This document shows positions 8,918 through 19,800 of a DNA stretch of 64,000 nt, piece after piece. A model generated the notes under the pieces. That model made no database searches and was not told the DNA's origin. It worked only from the letters and a program-made list of their open reading frames with translations. A program made the position numbers and the translations under genes. How positions within the stretch are numbered: position 1 is the first letter of the stretch; each line of letters opens with the position of its first letter. This DNA comes from Neolewinella agarilytica (lineage in GTDB: Bacteria; Bacteroidota; Bacteroidia; Chitinophagales; Saprospiraceae): assembly GCF_900110645.1 (NCBI RefSeq), contig NZ_FOFB01000003.1, positions 186,001-250,000 on the forward strand, written 5' to 3'.

Positions 8918-9632
8918 ATTTAGGAAAATAGCAACTTTAACTTGTCTAGTGTTTTTTGCTTTGATTTCTTGTACTTCCATAGACTATACAAATGTTCAAC
9001 GGGAGGATAGAATCGAGGTCGAACTTAGAGCAGATAGTGTTTTGATAGTAACTGATTGTAATACGATTAAATATGGATTGCCCGAACATATTAATTATCA
9101 CATATTTTTTCCCCAAGGATTTGATCAAAACACCCTGCATTTTGCAAACGAATGCTTTTACGAATTTATTAGTAGCAGTGAGATTCTTGTTGACTTTGGG
9201 AGTTTAAAGAATATGCATTCTTATGTACTGTTTGACATAGTGAATGGGCAGGGGGCTTTTTTCTACTTTACTGATATGAATACATACGACGGTAGGTACT
9301 GGTTTAAATATGGGGCTTTGACTAAGACTAATGAAGCAAGCGTAGAATATAATTTAAAAAAGAATAATTTGGAATTGAATATCGAAGCTAAGTTCAGTAG
9401 GCCAATATTTAAAAAAGACGATTTGGATATGTCTGATTCACTTGGCGATGTGCTACACACGATCTCTGGCTGTACAACTTGTGTCAATAGTGATTCAACG
9501 GTTAAAAGAGTTGTTAATGCAGAAATGGATTATTTAGTAAAGCATAGAGGAGCAATTAAAGATGAACCAAATTTTAGAAGAGAGTTACTTGAAAGATTGA
9601 ATAAAGACAATTTCTATAATCTTCTTTACTAA
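8901..9632 (+). CDS. Lipoprotein of unknown function, candidate immunity protein
   Basis: 243 residues from the ATG at 8901, giving a basic start (MKIKIKFRK), a hydrophobic core and a lipobox ending ISC at about residue 21. An upstream ATG at 8895 is in frame. The first 17 bases overlap the end of Rhs tip B. The mature protein has no recognised domain; two Cys pairs stand out (TDCN and SGCTTC). The gene is AT-rich compared with its housekeeping neighbours. Position directly after and overlapping an Rhs tip is where immunity genes lie, and a lipid-anchored immunity protein would suit a toxin acting in the periplasm or membrane. Confidence 0.7.
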   Translation: MKIKIKFRKIATLTCLVFFALISCTSIDYTNVQREDRIEVELRADSVLIVTDCNTIKYGLPEHINYHIFFPQGFDQNTLHFANECFYEFISSSEILVDFGSLKNMHSYVLFDIVNGQGAFFYFTDMNTYDGRYWFKYGALTKTNEASVEYNLKKNNLELNIEAKFSRPIFKKDDLDMSDSLGDVLHTISGCTTCVNSDSTVKRVVNAEMDYLVKHRGAIKDEPNFRRELLERLNKDNFYNLLY

Positions 9633-9745
9633 GCCTAACTTCAATTTTGCAGGAGCTGTTGTAAGGGTCTCGTGACTGCTAGGAAACATTGTACACTTCC
9701 CAATCCGACCTACCGTGAGTTAGTAGAAGTAAATCCTTAATTTGA

Positions 9746-9799
9746 CCCCTTTTATCAAATATCGTCGCGGGGAGCGTAAGATTCTTAGGATGCTAAAAG
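9746..9799 (+). repeat. 54-bp direct repeat, right copy
   Basis: Partner of 7682-7735. Here no Rhs core follows; the next bases are a non-coding stretch full of AATCCTAA-like words. The left copy is followed directly by the Rhs core, so this may mark where another tip once joined. Confidence 0.8.
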
Positions 9800-9945
9800 T
9801 ATTACCAAAATACCTCCTAAAAATCCTCCCTTCTTATCCTAAGAATCCAACTCCCCCGGGATGTTACCAAAAGTGCGGCTTTCCTCTTTTTCCAACCAAT
9901 AGATTCACTTCGTGGCTACTACGCGGTAGAATTAATAAAATTAGA

Positions 9946-9996
9946 TAGAATTAATAGGATTCAAGCCTCACCTCATCCTGAATCCTAAAAATTCTA
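9946..9996. terminator. Stem-loop between convergent genes
   Basis: TAGAATT..AGGATTCA pairs with TGAATCCT..AATTCTA across a 15-base loop, with an internal bulge of A-rich bases. It lies between the lipoprotein gene and the convergent sugar-dehydrogenase gene. There is no clean T-run, so terminator is a tentative label. The surrounding 9633-10051 gap holds no convincing gene. Confidence 0.4.
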
Positions 9997-10051
9997 CCCC
10001 TAATCCCATTAATCCTAATCCCCTTTACCCCTTCCCCCTTTTCCCTTTTTT

Positions 10052-13000
10052 CTACTCCACCCCCATCACATCCACCCACCCCAAATCCCCCGGCCGGTGG
10101 TGCCCCATGTCATCACTCACGACGCCACCTTCGCCCTTCCAGACGAGGTAGAGGTCAGCGGCCGTGCGCGTGCCGGCGGGTAGGGGTAGGCGCACCCGCT
10201 CCGTCTCGTTCCAACCTTCGGTCGGGGAGGTTTTGGTTTGGGCGAGGAGCTCACCTTCCGGACTGCCGTAGCGCAGCTCCAGCTCGCCGGGAGCGTTAGC
10301 GTGCAGGTCGAAGGTGAAGGCGCGTAGCCCGCTCAGGTCGATATCCGCCAGGCGCATCCAGCCGCCGGGGCGGAAGCTGACGACTTTGAAGGCCATATTT
10401 TGCCCGCTGCCGGGCACGGCAGCGCGGTAAAGACCGTCGTGGGCGTGCTCGGCTTCCAGGCGGGTGGGGCGCAGCACTACGGTCCGTTGGCCGGTCAGCG
10501 GCGGCGTGCTTTTGCCGCCGTTGTCGCGGTAGCTGGCCGCCAGCACGTAGCTGCCGCTGCCGTCGCCCGGGCGCACCGCGCCCGCCAGCGGCAGGCCGCC
10601 GTTGTTCAGGCTCAGGATGTAGCCAACCATCGTCTCGGCGTCAGACTGGCTCAGGGCCGGGTGGCCGCTCATCAGCCGTTCGCCCCAGTTACCGTTGCCA
10701 CCTTTGATGACCTTGCCGGCCAGCATCGTGATGTTCGCTGGCGTGTCTTCATAGCGTTCGGCGACGGCCAGGTAGGCCGGGCCTACGTTCTCCGCCCGTT
10801 CCTTATGGCAGGTGTAGCAATCACTGCCTTCGATCAGAGAGGCACCTGCGGAGTAGGCCAAGTCGCCACTCGGCAGCTGGGCTTCGCCCCGCCGCAGGCC
10901 GTCGGCCAGTTGGGGATCTTCGACCCAGGTGGCGTTGACCAACACTTTCGACTCGTCAAGCTTACCGGCAGCCCGGTCTTCCGGGTCGCTAACGGAGGCG
11001 GTATAGGTCAGCTGATTCCGGCCCGGCAGCAGGAAGGATCGGTTGCCGTTCAGGGCCAGCGTCAGCTCCGGGCGGGCGTTGCCCACCGCCAGTACCGTGC
11101 TGGATTCGGAGGTGCTACCCGCCAGGTCGCTCACTTCCAGGCGGAGAGAATGGCTGCCCGCCTGGGTAATCATCGGGGAGTACTCCATCGTTTCCGCCAT
11201 CAGCTTACCGTCCAGAAACCAGCGGTAACTCAGGCTGTCCTCCGGGTCGGGGTCGCTGCTGCCCGCAGCGGAGAGGGTAGGGCGGAAGGGGATGCCGCCG
11301 GCCGTTTCGTCGGCCAGCAAATTCGCCACCGGCGGACGGTTTTTAGCCGAATAGCTAATCCGAATCAGCCGCGCGTCCGGGTTGTTCAGGAAGTAATCGT
11401 TGCCGTATTCGAGCAGGTAGATGGAGCCGTCCGGGCCGAACTTGAAGTCGATCGGCTTCGAGATGGTCAGCTCCGGCAGGAAGTCTTCCATCTGCACGAT
11501 CTCCTGCCGGGCGGAGTCGAGCGTAACCACCTTGATCCAACTCCGCGCCCACTCGTAGATGAACCACTTGCCGTGGTAATATTCCGGCAGGGCGCTGTTG
11601 GTGATCGGCACAAGGTTATCTTTATCAAAAAACGGACCGGCCATCGCCGAGCGGCTGCCCTGACCGAGGACGGGGAACTCCTCACTCGGTCCGTAAGGAT
11701 ACCAGATAAAGGCTGGTCGCGCTGGTGGCAAATTGCGGGCACCGTAATTGTTTGGTGAGGCGTTCACGGGAGCATCGGGGTTGAAGGGCGCGCCGACTTC
11801 GTCCGTCGCAAAGTCCCGCTCATTGAAGGCATAGTTGTCGCCCACGAAATAGGGCCAGCCGAAATTGCCGGCCGTTCGTGCCTGGTTCCACTCATCGTAG
11901 CTCTCGGGGCCGTACTTGCCGGGCTGACCGACGTCGGGGCCCACGTCTCCCCAGTAGAGATAATTCGTCCACGGATCGATGGCAATGCGGAAGGGATTGC
12001 GGCAGCCCATGGTGTAAATTTCGGGGCGGCCGCCTTCGCCGTCCGCGAAGAGATTGCCTTCGGGGATTTCGTAAGTGCCATCGGGCATCGGCCGGATGCG
12101 TAGAATTTTTCCGCGCAGGTCGGCGGTGTTTCCGCTCGACTTCTGGGCGTCGAAGGGGCCACGGCCGGGGCGCTCATCGAGTGGGCTGTAGCCGTCGCTT
12201 TCCTTACTGCTGGTGTTGTCTCCGGTGCTGAGATAGAGCAGTCCGTTACGGTCGAATTCCAGTCCACCGCCGCTGTGGCAACACTTGTCGCGCTGTACGG
12301 TAACGCGCAGCATCACGACTTCACTGGCGGTGTCGATCACGCCGTTTTTGTAGTCGAAGCGACTCAGCAGTTGGTCCAGTGAATCACAGGGCGCGGGCGT
12401 GTAGTAGAGGTAAATCCAGTCGTTATCCTGCCCGTAGCCGGGGTCGAGTGCCAGGCCGTGCAGCCCGTCTTCGTAGTTGCCTTCAATGCAAACATCAAAA
12501 TCGTGTACAAGCCGGGTGCTTCCCTTGCTCCAGAGCTTCATTTTGCCGCGGCGTTCCAGGAACAGGACGCTGCCGTTGGGCAGCACTTCCATTTCCATGG
12601 GCTCGTAGATGTTGTCGTCCAGTACCTGCATTTGAAAGCGGTCGTCTTTCGGGGCGGAGAGGGGCAATTGGGGCGCGGACGCAGGTGCAGGGGGAAGCTC
12701 GGCGGTAAAAAAAGTCTGCATCTCCGGGCTTTTGTCCGCTACGGCGAGCACCTGCCCGTTGCCCAGCGTGGAGCTTGGTGGCGCAGCGGAGCGAGCGCTT
12801 TCGTACCAGGCCCAGGCGTAGGGTACCGCCGGGCGCTCATCAATGATGAGCAGTCGGCCACCGCTCATCACGAATCGCTCGACCGATGTCCGGCGGTGTG
12901 CCGTCAGGCTGTCATAGTCCGGCCGCAGCAGGGTGAGGTTACGGTATTGAAAGAGGCTGTCTTCCTCCAGCATTCGGTAAGCCGCTACGTTGGAGGGCTT

Positions 13001-13159
13001 GCCCATCGCCTGCCGCAAAGCCTCCAGTGGCCCGCTGTTCGCTTCTCCTACAAGCAACACCGGGCCGTCGGCCGGTAGCGCGATCAGCTCTTTCATGGCG
13101 CCATCGTCACAACTGCTCAGCAATAGAATAAAGGGAAGTAGGAGTAAAAGCCTGGCCAT
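10052..13159 (-). CDS. Multidomain lipoprotein: glucose/sorbosone-dehydrogenase propeller, PKD, cytochrome c and carbohydrate-binding domains
   Basis: 1,035 residues. A lipoprotein signal ends LLSSC at about residue 17. Residues 20-130 resemble a ThuA/glutamine-amidotransferase-like fold fragment. About 180-600 is a six-bladed propeller of the glucose/sorbosone dehydrogenase family (EPMEMEVLPNGSVLFLERRGKM, GLHGLALDPGY, CCHSGGGLEFDRNGLLYLSTGDN, GRPEIYTMGCRNPFR). A PKD domain lies at about 610-700 (AAGSSDPDPEDSLSYRWFLDG). A class I cytochrome c follows (CYTCH haem site, probable axial Met in RLMSGHP). A CBM6-like C-terminus follows it (RLEAEHAHDG, GGWMRLADIDLSG). The layout suggests sugar or polyol oxidation with electron transfer to the attached haem at the outer membrane. 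Substrate unknown. Confidence 0.85.
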   Translation of the reverse strand: MARLLLLLPFILLLSSCDDGAMKELIALPADGPVLLVGEANSGPLEALRQAMGKPSNVAAYRMLEEDSLFQYRNLTLLRPDYDSLTAHRRTSVERFVMSGGRLLIIDERPAVPYAWAWYESARSAAPPSSTLGNGQVLAVADKSPEMQTFFTAELPPAPASAPQLPLSAPKDDRFQMQVLDDNIYEPMEMEVLPNGSVLFLERRGKMKLWSKGSTRLVHDFDVCIEGNYEDGLHGLALDPGYGQDNDWIYLYYTPAPCDSLDQLLSRFDYKNGVIDTASEVVMLRVTVQRDKCCHSGGGLEFDRNGLLYLSTGDNTSSKESDGYSPLDERPGRGPFDAQKSSGNTADLRGKILRIRPMPDGTYEIPEGNLFADGEGGRPEIYTMGCRNPFRIAIDPWTNYLYWGDVGPDVGQPGKYGPESYDEWNQARTAGNFGWPYFVGDNYAFNERDFATDEVGAPFNPDAPVNASPNNYGARNLPPARPAFIWYPYGPSEEFPVLGQGSRSAMAGPFFDKDNLVPITNSALPEYYHGKWFIYEWARSWIKVVTLDSARQEIVQMEDFLPELTISKPIDFKFGPDGSIYLLEYGNDYFLNNPDARLIRISYSAKNRPPVANLLADETAGGIPFRPTLSAAGSSDPDPEDSLSYRWFLDGKLMAETMEYSPMITQAGSHSLRLEVSDLAGSTSESSTVLAVGNARPELTLALNGNRSFLLPGRNQLTYTASVSDPEDRAAGKLDESKVLVNATWVEDPQLADGLRRGEAQLPSGDLAYSAGASLIEGSDCYTCHKERAENVGPAYLAVAERYEDTPANITMLAGKVIKGGNGNWGERLMSGHPALSQSDAETMVGYILSLNNGGLPLAGAVRPGDGSGSYVLAASYRDNGGKSTPPLTGQRTVVLRPTRLEAEHAHDGLYRAAVPGSGQNMAFKVVSFRPGGWMRLADIDLSGLRAFTFDLHANAPGELELRYGSPEGELLAQTKTSPTEGWNETERVRLPLPAGTRTAADLYLVWKGEGGVVSDDMGHHRPGDLGWVDVMGVE
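12671..12689 (-). repeat. Dispersed TGCACCTGCG motif, in the sugar-dehydrogenase gene
   Basis: Minus-strand TGCACCTGCGTCCGCGCCC, among the closest copies to the consensus. It is read as PAPASAP in a linker before the propeller. Confidence 0.6.
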
Positions 13160-13277
13160 CGGGGAGTATATCTGTATGATCGAAAAACGAAGGGTAAGAT
13201 ACTAGCAAATTCCGGTTGAGGCACTGAAGATTTGTGCTAAGCGACGGAGTGCCGCTGTTATCATCATCACCAGTTGC

Positions 13278-13304
13278 CTCCGGTTGAAGAGCTCCGCTCC
13301 GAAA
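13278..13304 (+). repeat. GGTTGAGGAGCTCCGCTCCG-type repeat, copy 1
   Basis: Differs from copy 3 (21814) by a single G-to-A. It contains an internal GAGCTC/CGCTC partial palindrome. It forms an inverted pair with copy 2. Confidence 0.7.
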
Positions 13305-13444
13305 GCACGAGGCGCAAGCCGAGAAAGCGTATAAAGCAACAAAAGACAGGCGGGGTAGTGCCTCCTTGCCATTCGGCAACCAAAGCATTTGGTCAGAGAG
13401 TCTACCGCACATACCCGCTCCGGGAGCCTGCGGCCCCGGTCGCG

Positions 13445-13470
13445 TTCGGAGCGGAGCTCCTCAACCGGAG
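13445..13470 (-). repeat. GGTTGAGGAGCTCCGCTCCG-type repeat, copy 2 (inverted)
   Basis: Reverse complement of copies 1 and 3, 140 bp from copy 1. Together they could form a long-stem hairpin or be the ends of a miniature element. Confidence 0.7.
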
Positions 13471-13888
13471 CTTACCCGCTCCGATAAGGTGCTTTATAAA
13501 ACTTATTGCTTCGTCATGGGCTCCAACTTCTCACTCTTAAGCCCTTTTTAACACTGCTGCCCAACACCTTCCTTTTTCCGTTGTCATTGAGGAAACGGTA
13601 GTTGTATCCCCATAAAAGGGCGTCTTTGTGGGCTAAACTCCGTAACAATCGCTGAATTGTCTATCTTTATGACGTTAAAGCAGATTGTGATTCCTGCTCC
13701 CATCGAAGTGACTACAGTGCATTATATACGTCAGGCTTTATGGGAAAGGAGTACTACTGCTTTTTCAAAATGGCCTACGGAAATCAACTTTCCCGCAGGT
13801 CAACTATGAACCACTACATGTTTTAGCTCCGACGACCGATTACGGAGTTTGCCTATCTACCGATTTTTGACTTCCCATAATCCCGACT

Positions 13889-16800
13889 ATGTTCTGCAAC
13901 TTTACATCAGGTATTCTACTCATTCTATTCTCCTTAGTGTCTGTTTCGCTCTCCGCGCAGGAGCAGTTGATCTGGCCGGGTGATGTTAATGATAACGGAC
14001 AGGTTAACGGCGCGGATATGCTCTACTGGGCCCGCGCGTACGGTGTCCGTGGCTTCGAGCGACCCGACGCAACTACCGACTGGGTCGGGCAAAAGATGGG
14101 TACGCCCTGGGACCTCAAATTCCCTGACGAACGAAACCTGGCCTACGCCGATATGGATGGTGACGGTCGCATCTCTGGTTTCGACCTCCCCGTGCTCTTT
14201 CAAAACCAACACCGCACCCGCGTCAGCGCCCAAACGGATGACGCCTACGAACTTCCCGATACCTCGGCGAACTACGATGCGAAACTTCTCCTGGTCCCCG
14301 CTGGTGTCGAACTCACCGCAACGGGTACTTTCCTCAATTTCGAGGTGCAGCTTACCGGCCGGGATTCGAGCTTCGACCGCTTCCATGGCATCAGCTTTTA
14401 CGCTTCTTTCTCCGATGGACTTTTCAAAGACTATTCCTACGGAGAAGAAACGAGCGCCGAAGCTGCCCTGAGCGGCGGGAAAGCCATGCTGAACTGGTTG
14501 ACCGTAGACAGTAGCGCACAAATCATCAATTATACCCTCACGGCCATCCACCACCGCGCCCTGCGCGCTGATGGCATCATCGGTCGAGTGGCGATTCCGT
14601 TCTCTCCTGGCTTTAATATTGACCAGCTGGACACTGCCGCCGTGGTTATTGACAGCATCGTGCTGCATGACCCCTCCATGAATTCCTACCGGGTGGCGAC
14701 TGATCCCATTGTGCTGTCCGGAGATACGGGTTGTTCGCTCACCGTCAGCCCCGTCTGCGGAAACGACGGCCGCACCTACCTGAACAGTTGTTTTGCGGAG
14801 GCCGCCGGTATTACGGTTTACACCGCCGGTGCCTGCTGGAACCCCGGTCTGGATCCCTTCGCCATGAATCCGGACGCTAACTGTCCTTCTTCCTATGAGC
14901 CGGTCTGTGGTTTCAATGGCGTTACCTATGCCAACGCCTGTGCTGCCGAGGCTGCCGGAGTTACCAATTACAGTGTTGGCGTCTGTAACCCCAGCGACCT
15001 TTCCTGTTACGATCCCACGCTGATTGCCATCAGCAGTGGTACGAGCGTTAACCAGGACAACGGAATTATCAGTTTTTACTGCGACAATGCCAGCGGCCCG
15101 GTTTGTGGCTGTGACGGCCAGCAATACCCCAGCGCCTGTGCAGCGGAAGCTTCCGGTGTCCGGAGCTACGTCAGTGGTGGTTGTGGTGACGGCTGTGTGG
15201 ATCCCACTATGATCGGGATAGCGGAAGACTGTGGAACTACTCCAGACTATGTCTGTGGTTGTAACGACGAGACTTACATCAACGCCTGTTTCGCTGAGGC
15301 GGCCGGTGTGATGAACTACACCTCCGGGCCCTGTAACGGTGCTTCCGGCTGGTGTAATGAGGCAACGGTAATTAGCTGTGGCGATTACCTGCCGAACGAA
15401 ACGACCATTGGTGCCGGTAACCAGATTACGGATTACCCCGGTGCCACCAGCGTTCGTATGCAGGGTACGGACCGGGTATACGTTTTTGAAAAGACCTCCG
15501 CAGGTGACCTGCAGATTGGCCTTGAGATCATGACTCCCGGCCTGAACATGGATATCTTCCTGCTCACCGGAGACTGCAGTAATTACCAGGTCGTGGGCCA
15601 CAGTACTACTTCTAACTCTCAAACGAATAATGAGGGTATCGTGCTGGAAGATGCGCCTAACGGTACCTACTACATCATTGTGGACGCACCTTATGCTGGT
15701 CCTGGTGGCGATTACCGCCTGGAACTCAGCTGTGGTTACCTCGATTGTAGCGAGCGTGTTCCCCTGAGCTGTGGCGTTACTTATAATGGTACCAACGCTG
15801 GCGGTACGGACGATGTGAGTACGTACACTTGCGGGCCTCAGCTCAACGTAGAAAATAACGGTCCGGAGATCGTCCACACTTTTACCATCACGGAAGAAGG
15901 CCCGGTCAGCATCCACCTGACTGGAATGACGGCCAACCTGGAGCTCTTCCTGCTCAGCGAATGTAGCCGGCGGTCTTGCCTCACGTTCAGCCAGAACTCC
16001 GGCACCAATAATGAAAGAATTGATATTGCCTGGTTGCCAGCGGGTACCTATTATGTGGTAGTTGACGGGTACAATGGTGCCATCTCCAACTACTCCCTCC
16101 GGGTAGACTGTGAAGCCAGCTGTGCGCTGGAAACACAAATCCTGAGCCAGTCCGGTACGGCCTGCGGGCAAAGCGGTGGCTCCATCCAGCTCAGCGTTAC
16201 GGGTGGCAGCCCGACTTATACGGCTCACTACGTCGGGCCGGTTTGTCGCACGGCGACCAGCTACGATGGCCACTTTACTTTCGCTAACCTCCCTCCCGGA
16301 ACGTACACGACCTGGATCGAAGACGCTAACGGCTGTGAAACGGAACTCGTCTTCACCATCACCGCCGGAGACGGCGGCCTGGATGCCACCTTTACTCCCA
16401 TCGACGCAGGTTGTGGTGAGGAAGGCAGTATTCGGGTCAACATGACCAACCCGGGAACGGCTCCTTACACCGTTTACCTGAGTGGCCGGATCAATACTAC
16501 GCTTACGACCAGCCGGACCAGCTTCGGCATTTCCCCGCTGCCTACAGGCCAGTATACGGTGGCCATCGCGGATGCTTCCGGTTGTAGCGTATCCAGAACA
16601 CTGACCGTTGGTCAGTCCAACGGCAACCTCGACGTAACGGTCAGCAGCGAACCCGTTGGCTGTGACGGTAGCCTCGGCGAAATCGTGGTCGATACCGATA
16701 GTGGTACGCTTCCCTACACTGTTCGTCTGGCAACTGGCCCGGTCACGGGTGCTCAGGTGGTAAACGGCTATGATTTCCGGATTCACGATCTGCCCGCCGG

Positions 16801-19800
16801 GCAATACAGCTTCATCCTCACGGACGCTACCGGCTGTAGCTTCGAGCAGCAGGTTGTTGTTGGTAACAGTGAGCTGGAAGCAACGGTATCCGCCACACCC
16901 GCAAACTGTGGTGTTGCGGGCGCCGCCCGGGTCAACGTCAGCACGGGAACAGCTCCCTACACCATTAACTACAGTGGCCCGACCTCGGGAACCGTAACGG
17001 CTGACGAGGCCGTGACCGTGATCAACGGCCTGGCCTCCGGTACTTACACTTTCTCCATCTGGAGTGCGGATGGCTGTGATGCTTCCGAAACCGTTTTCGT
17101 TGATGACAACGGCGGCAGCCTCGGCTTCACCGTTACCCAGATGACGGCCGCCTGTGGCGACAACAATTCTGATCTTCAACTGATCGTCAGTGGCGGAACA
17201 CCGAACTACAGCGTCAGCTGGACGGGAACTTTCTCCGGTACCGCTGATGTAGGCGGCAACGGCGTTGCGACGGTAGATCTGCCACCGGGCAACTACACCT
17301 TCGTCGCTACCGATTTCGGCGGCTGTACGGCTACCCGGGAAATAAACATCAACGGTGGCCTTTCGGGCGCCAACCAACAGAGCTTCGTGTTTGGTGCCGG
17401 CTGTGGTCAGGTGGATAATATTCGTACCCTGCTCAATGGCGGAGAAGCACCCTTCGATGTAGTGGTGACCGCCGCCAGCTGTCCTGATCAGAACCAGAGC
17501 TTCCGCGTCTTTGAGAATACTTTCGATCTGATGGGGCTGCCCAACTGCGATTATACCATTCAGGTAACCGACGCTGCGGGCTGTCAGAGCACCCGGCAGG
17601 TTACCGTAGATGTAGACCCTGACGCAGACATTCTGGTATTGTCTACCGACGGAGGCTCCTGTGGAGGTACCGGCGCGATCGACCTGGATATCACCGCTGG
17701 TGATACGCCTTACTTCATTGAATGGACCGGCCCGGAGAGTGGCAACGTCAACCTCGTTTCTCAGGAGTACCGGGTCACGGATCTGCCCGCCGGAACCTAC
17801 ACCTTTACCCTGACGAACAACGATGGTTGTGAAGACACGCAAACCATTACCCTCAATAACGACGGTAGCCTGGAGGTCATCTCCAGCGTGGTAGCGGATG
17901 ATTGTGGCCGTCCGGATCAAATCTGGAACGACATCGAAGGTGGCTCCGGCCCCTATGACGTACAGGTTACCCGCGTATGTGGGGAAGAAGAAAGCCCCGT
18001 GACGGTAGAAATGTCTGGCAACGGATTTGAGATCGTCGGCCTGCAGCCTTGCTGCTATGAGATGGTCGTTACGGATGCCAACGGCTGTAGTACCACTACG
18101 ACGGTTTGTGTGGAGGCTTATAATTTCTTCAACGTTATTCCTAATGACGGAGTCTGTGGTCAGGACGGTGGCGTTGTAGTAGAAATAATGAACAGCAACG
18201 CCGTAGGGCCTTTCAGCGTAAGCTACCGCGGACCGGAATCAGCGGACCTGACGACCAACGGTACTACCTTCGAACTGGACGATCTAACGCCCGGGCAGTA
18301 CACCTTCACCGTTACCGATGCCAACGGTTGTATGGAAACGGAGACGGTGATGATCGATGATATCCCCAGCGATCTCAGCCTAAGCACCGCAGTTATCAAC
18401 AATGATTGCGGCCAATACAACCAACTCTGGAATGATGTGATTGGCGGAGTGCTACCCTACAGCGTAGTGGTGACCCGCCTCTGTGACGGCGCCATCGATA
18501 CCAGCTTCAGCCTGAATGTTTCCGGCTTTGAGCTGGAGGACCTCGACGAATGTTGCTACGAAGTAAAAGTTACCGATGCCCTTGGCTGTATGGTGACAAC
18601 GGAAAGCTGTGTGGAAGACGAGTCTCCGGAGCTGTTCACGCCAACGCCCGTAAGCGGCCCCTGTGGACAAGACGGTCGTATCGATCTTGACTTTACCCGG
18701 GGTACGACGCCTTATCAGGTGACGTATACCGGCCCGATTTCCGGAGACAATACCGTAAACGGCAACGCACTTTCCATCAACGACGCACCCGCAGGTACCT
18801 ATACTTTCACGGTGACGGATGCCGCCGGTTGTACGGAAACCGAAAGTGTTACCGTAGTGGCTACCACCAGTGACCTGGTACTGACCGCCGCACTGATCTA
18901 CAATGAGTGTGGACAGTACAACCAGATTTGGGTCGACATTTTCAACGGTACCGGACCTTACTCCATCGAAGTTGTCCGCCTCTGTGACGGAACGACGATG
19001 ACGGACTTTGTAACCGGAGACCTGGGCTTCGAACTCATGGACCTGCCTCCCTGTGATTATAAAATCATCGTCACCGACGCAGCGGGCTGTATGCACATGG
19101 ACGTCATTACCGTCTTCCCCGCTCCGGTCAACCTGTTCGATATCGACTTCGGCTCCGGCGAGTGTAATGAACTGGGTTTCTTCTCCCTCGATATCGTTCG
19201 TGGCACAGCCCCCTTCACCATCACTTATGAAGGCCCCGTATCCGGTAGCTTTGAAACCGATGACACGGACTACGCCCGTGGCGATTTGCCCAGCGGAGAC
19301 TATACCGTCTTCGTAACGGACAGCATCGGTTGTATTGAAACGGCGCAGTTCACGATCAATAATACGACGACGGACCTCGACCTCGTCACCTCCCTGATCT
19401 TCAACGACTGTAATCAACTCAACCAACTCTGGAGTGATATCAACGGCGGTGTACCTCCCTTCAACGTAGAGGTTACCCGACTGTGTGATAATACAGTAGA
19501 TACCACCTTCACCCTCAGTGAACGAATCTTTGAGCTGGTTAACCGGGAACCCTGTGAGTATAAACTCAAAGTGACCGACGCAACTGGCTGCATGGATATG
19601 GAAACCATCAACGTACAGTCTTCTTCGGCTAACCTCTTTGACGTTACGATTGATAACAGCTGTGACAGTAGTGGCTTCCACCTCGACTTCATCGGCGGCA
19701 ATGGCCCGTACCGCGTCGTACTGGCTGGTCCGTTATCCGATCAGTTTTTGGACGTGATGGACGAACTCTACATTGCCGCTCCTCCCGGAGACTACATGAT

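Larger units (their letters stand above)
13160..13888. other. Long gene-free gap
   Basis: About 730 bp between the divergent sugar-dehydrogenase and adhesin genes. Short open frames exist on both strands but none has a family signature or plausible start. It contains an inverted pair of a 26-bp repeat (13278-13304 and 13445-13470). A TATCTTTA word at about 13662 resembles a -7 box but lies over 200 bp before the adhesin start. Confidence 0.6.

Noticed and set aside
9742-9948. A 68-codon plus-strand frame over the right 54-bp repeat
   Set aside because: Starts inside the repeat and continues into simple AATCC-like words; no protein character.
10400-11758. A 452-codon plus-strand frame opposite the sugar-dehydrogenase gene
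   Set aside because: Antisense shadow in GC-rich coding DNA with Ala/Val/Arg-rich composition and no motif.
13274-13551. Two plus-strand frames of 61 and 88 codons in the gap before the giant adhesin
   Set aside because: They run through the inverted 26-bp repeats and overlap each other in different frames; no signature.
13934-17920. A 1,328-codon open frame on the minus strand inside the giant adhesin gene
   Set aside because: It is antisense to a protein with clear domains; the lack of stops follows from the codon bias of Gly/Thr/Val-rich repeats. It has no signal or domain of its own.
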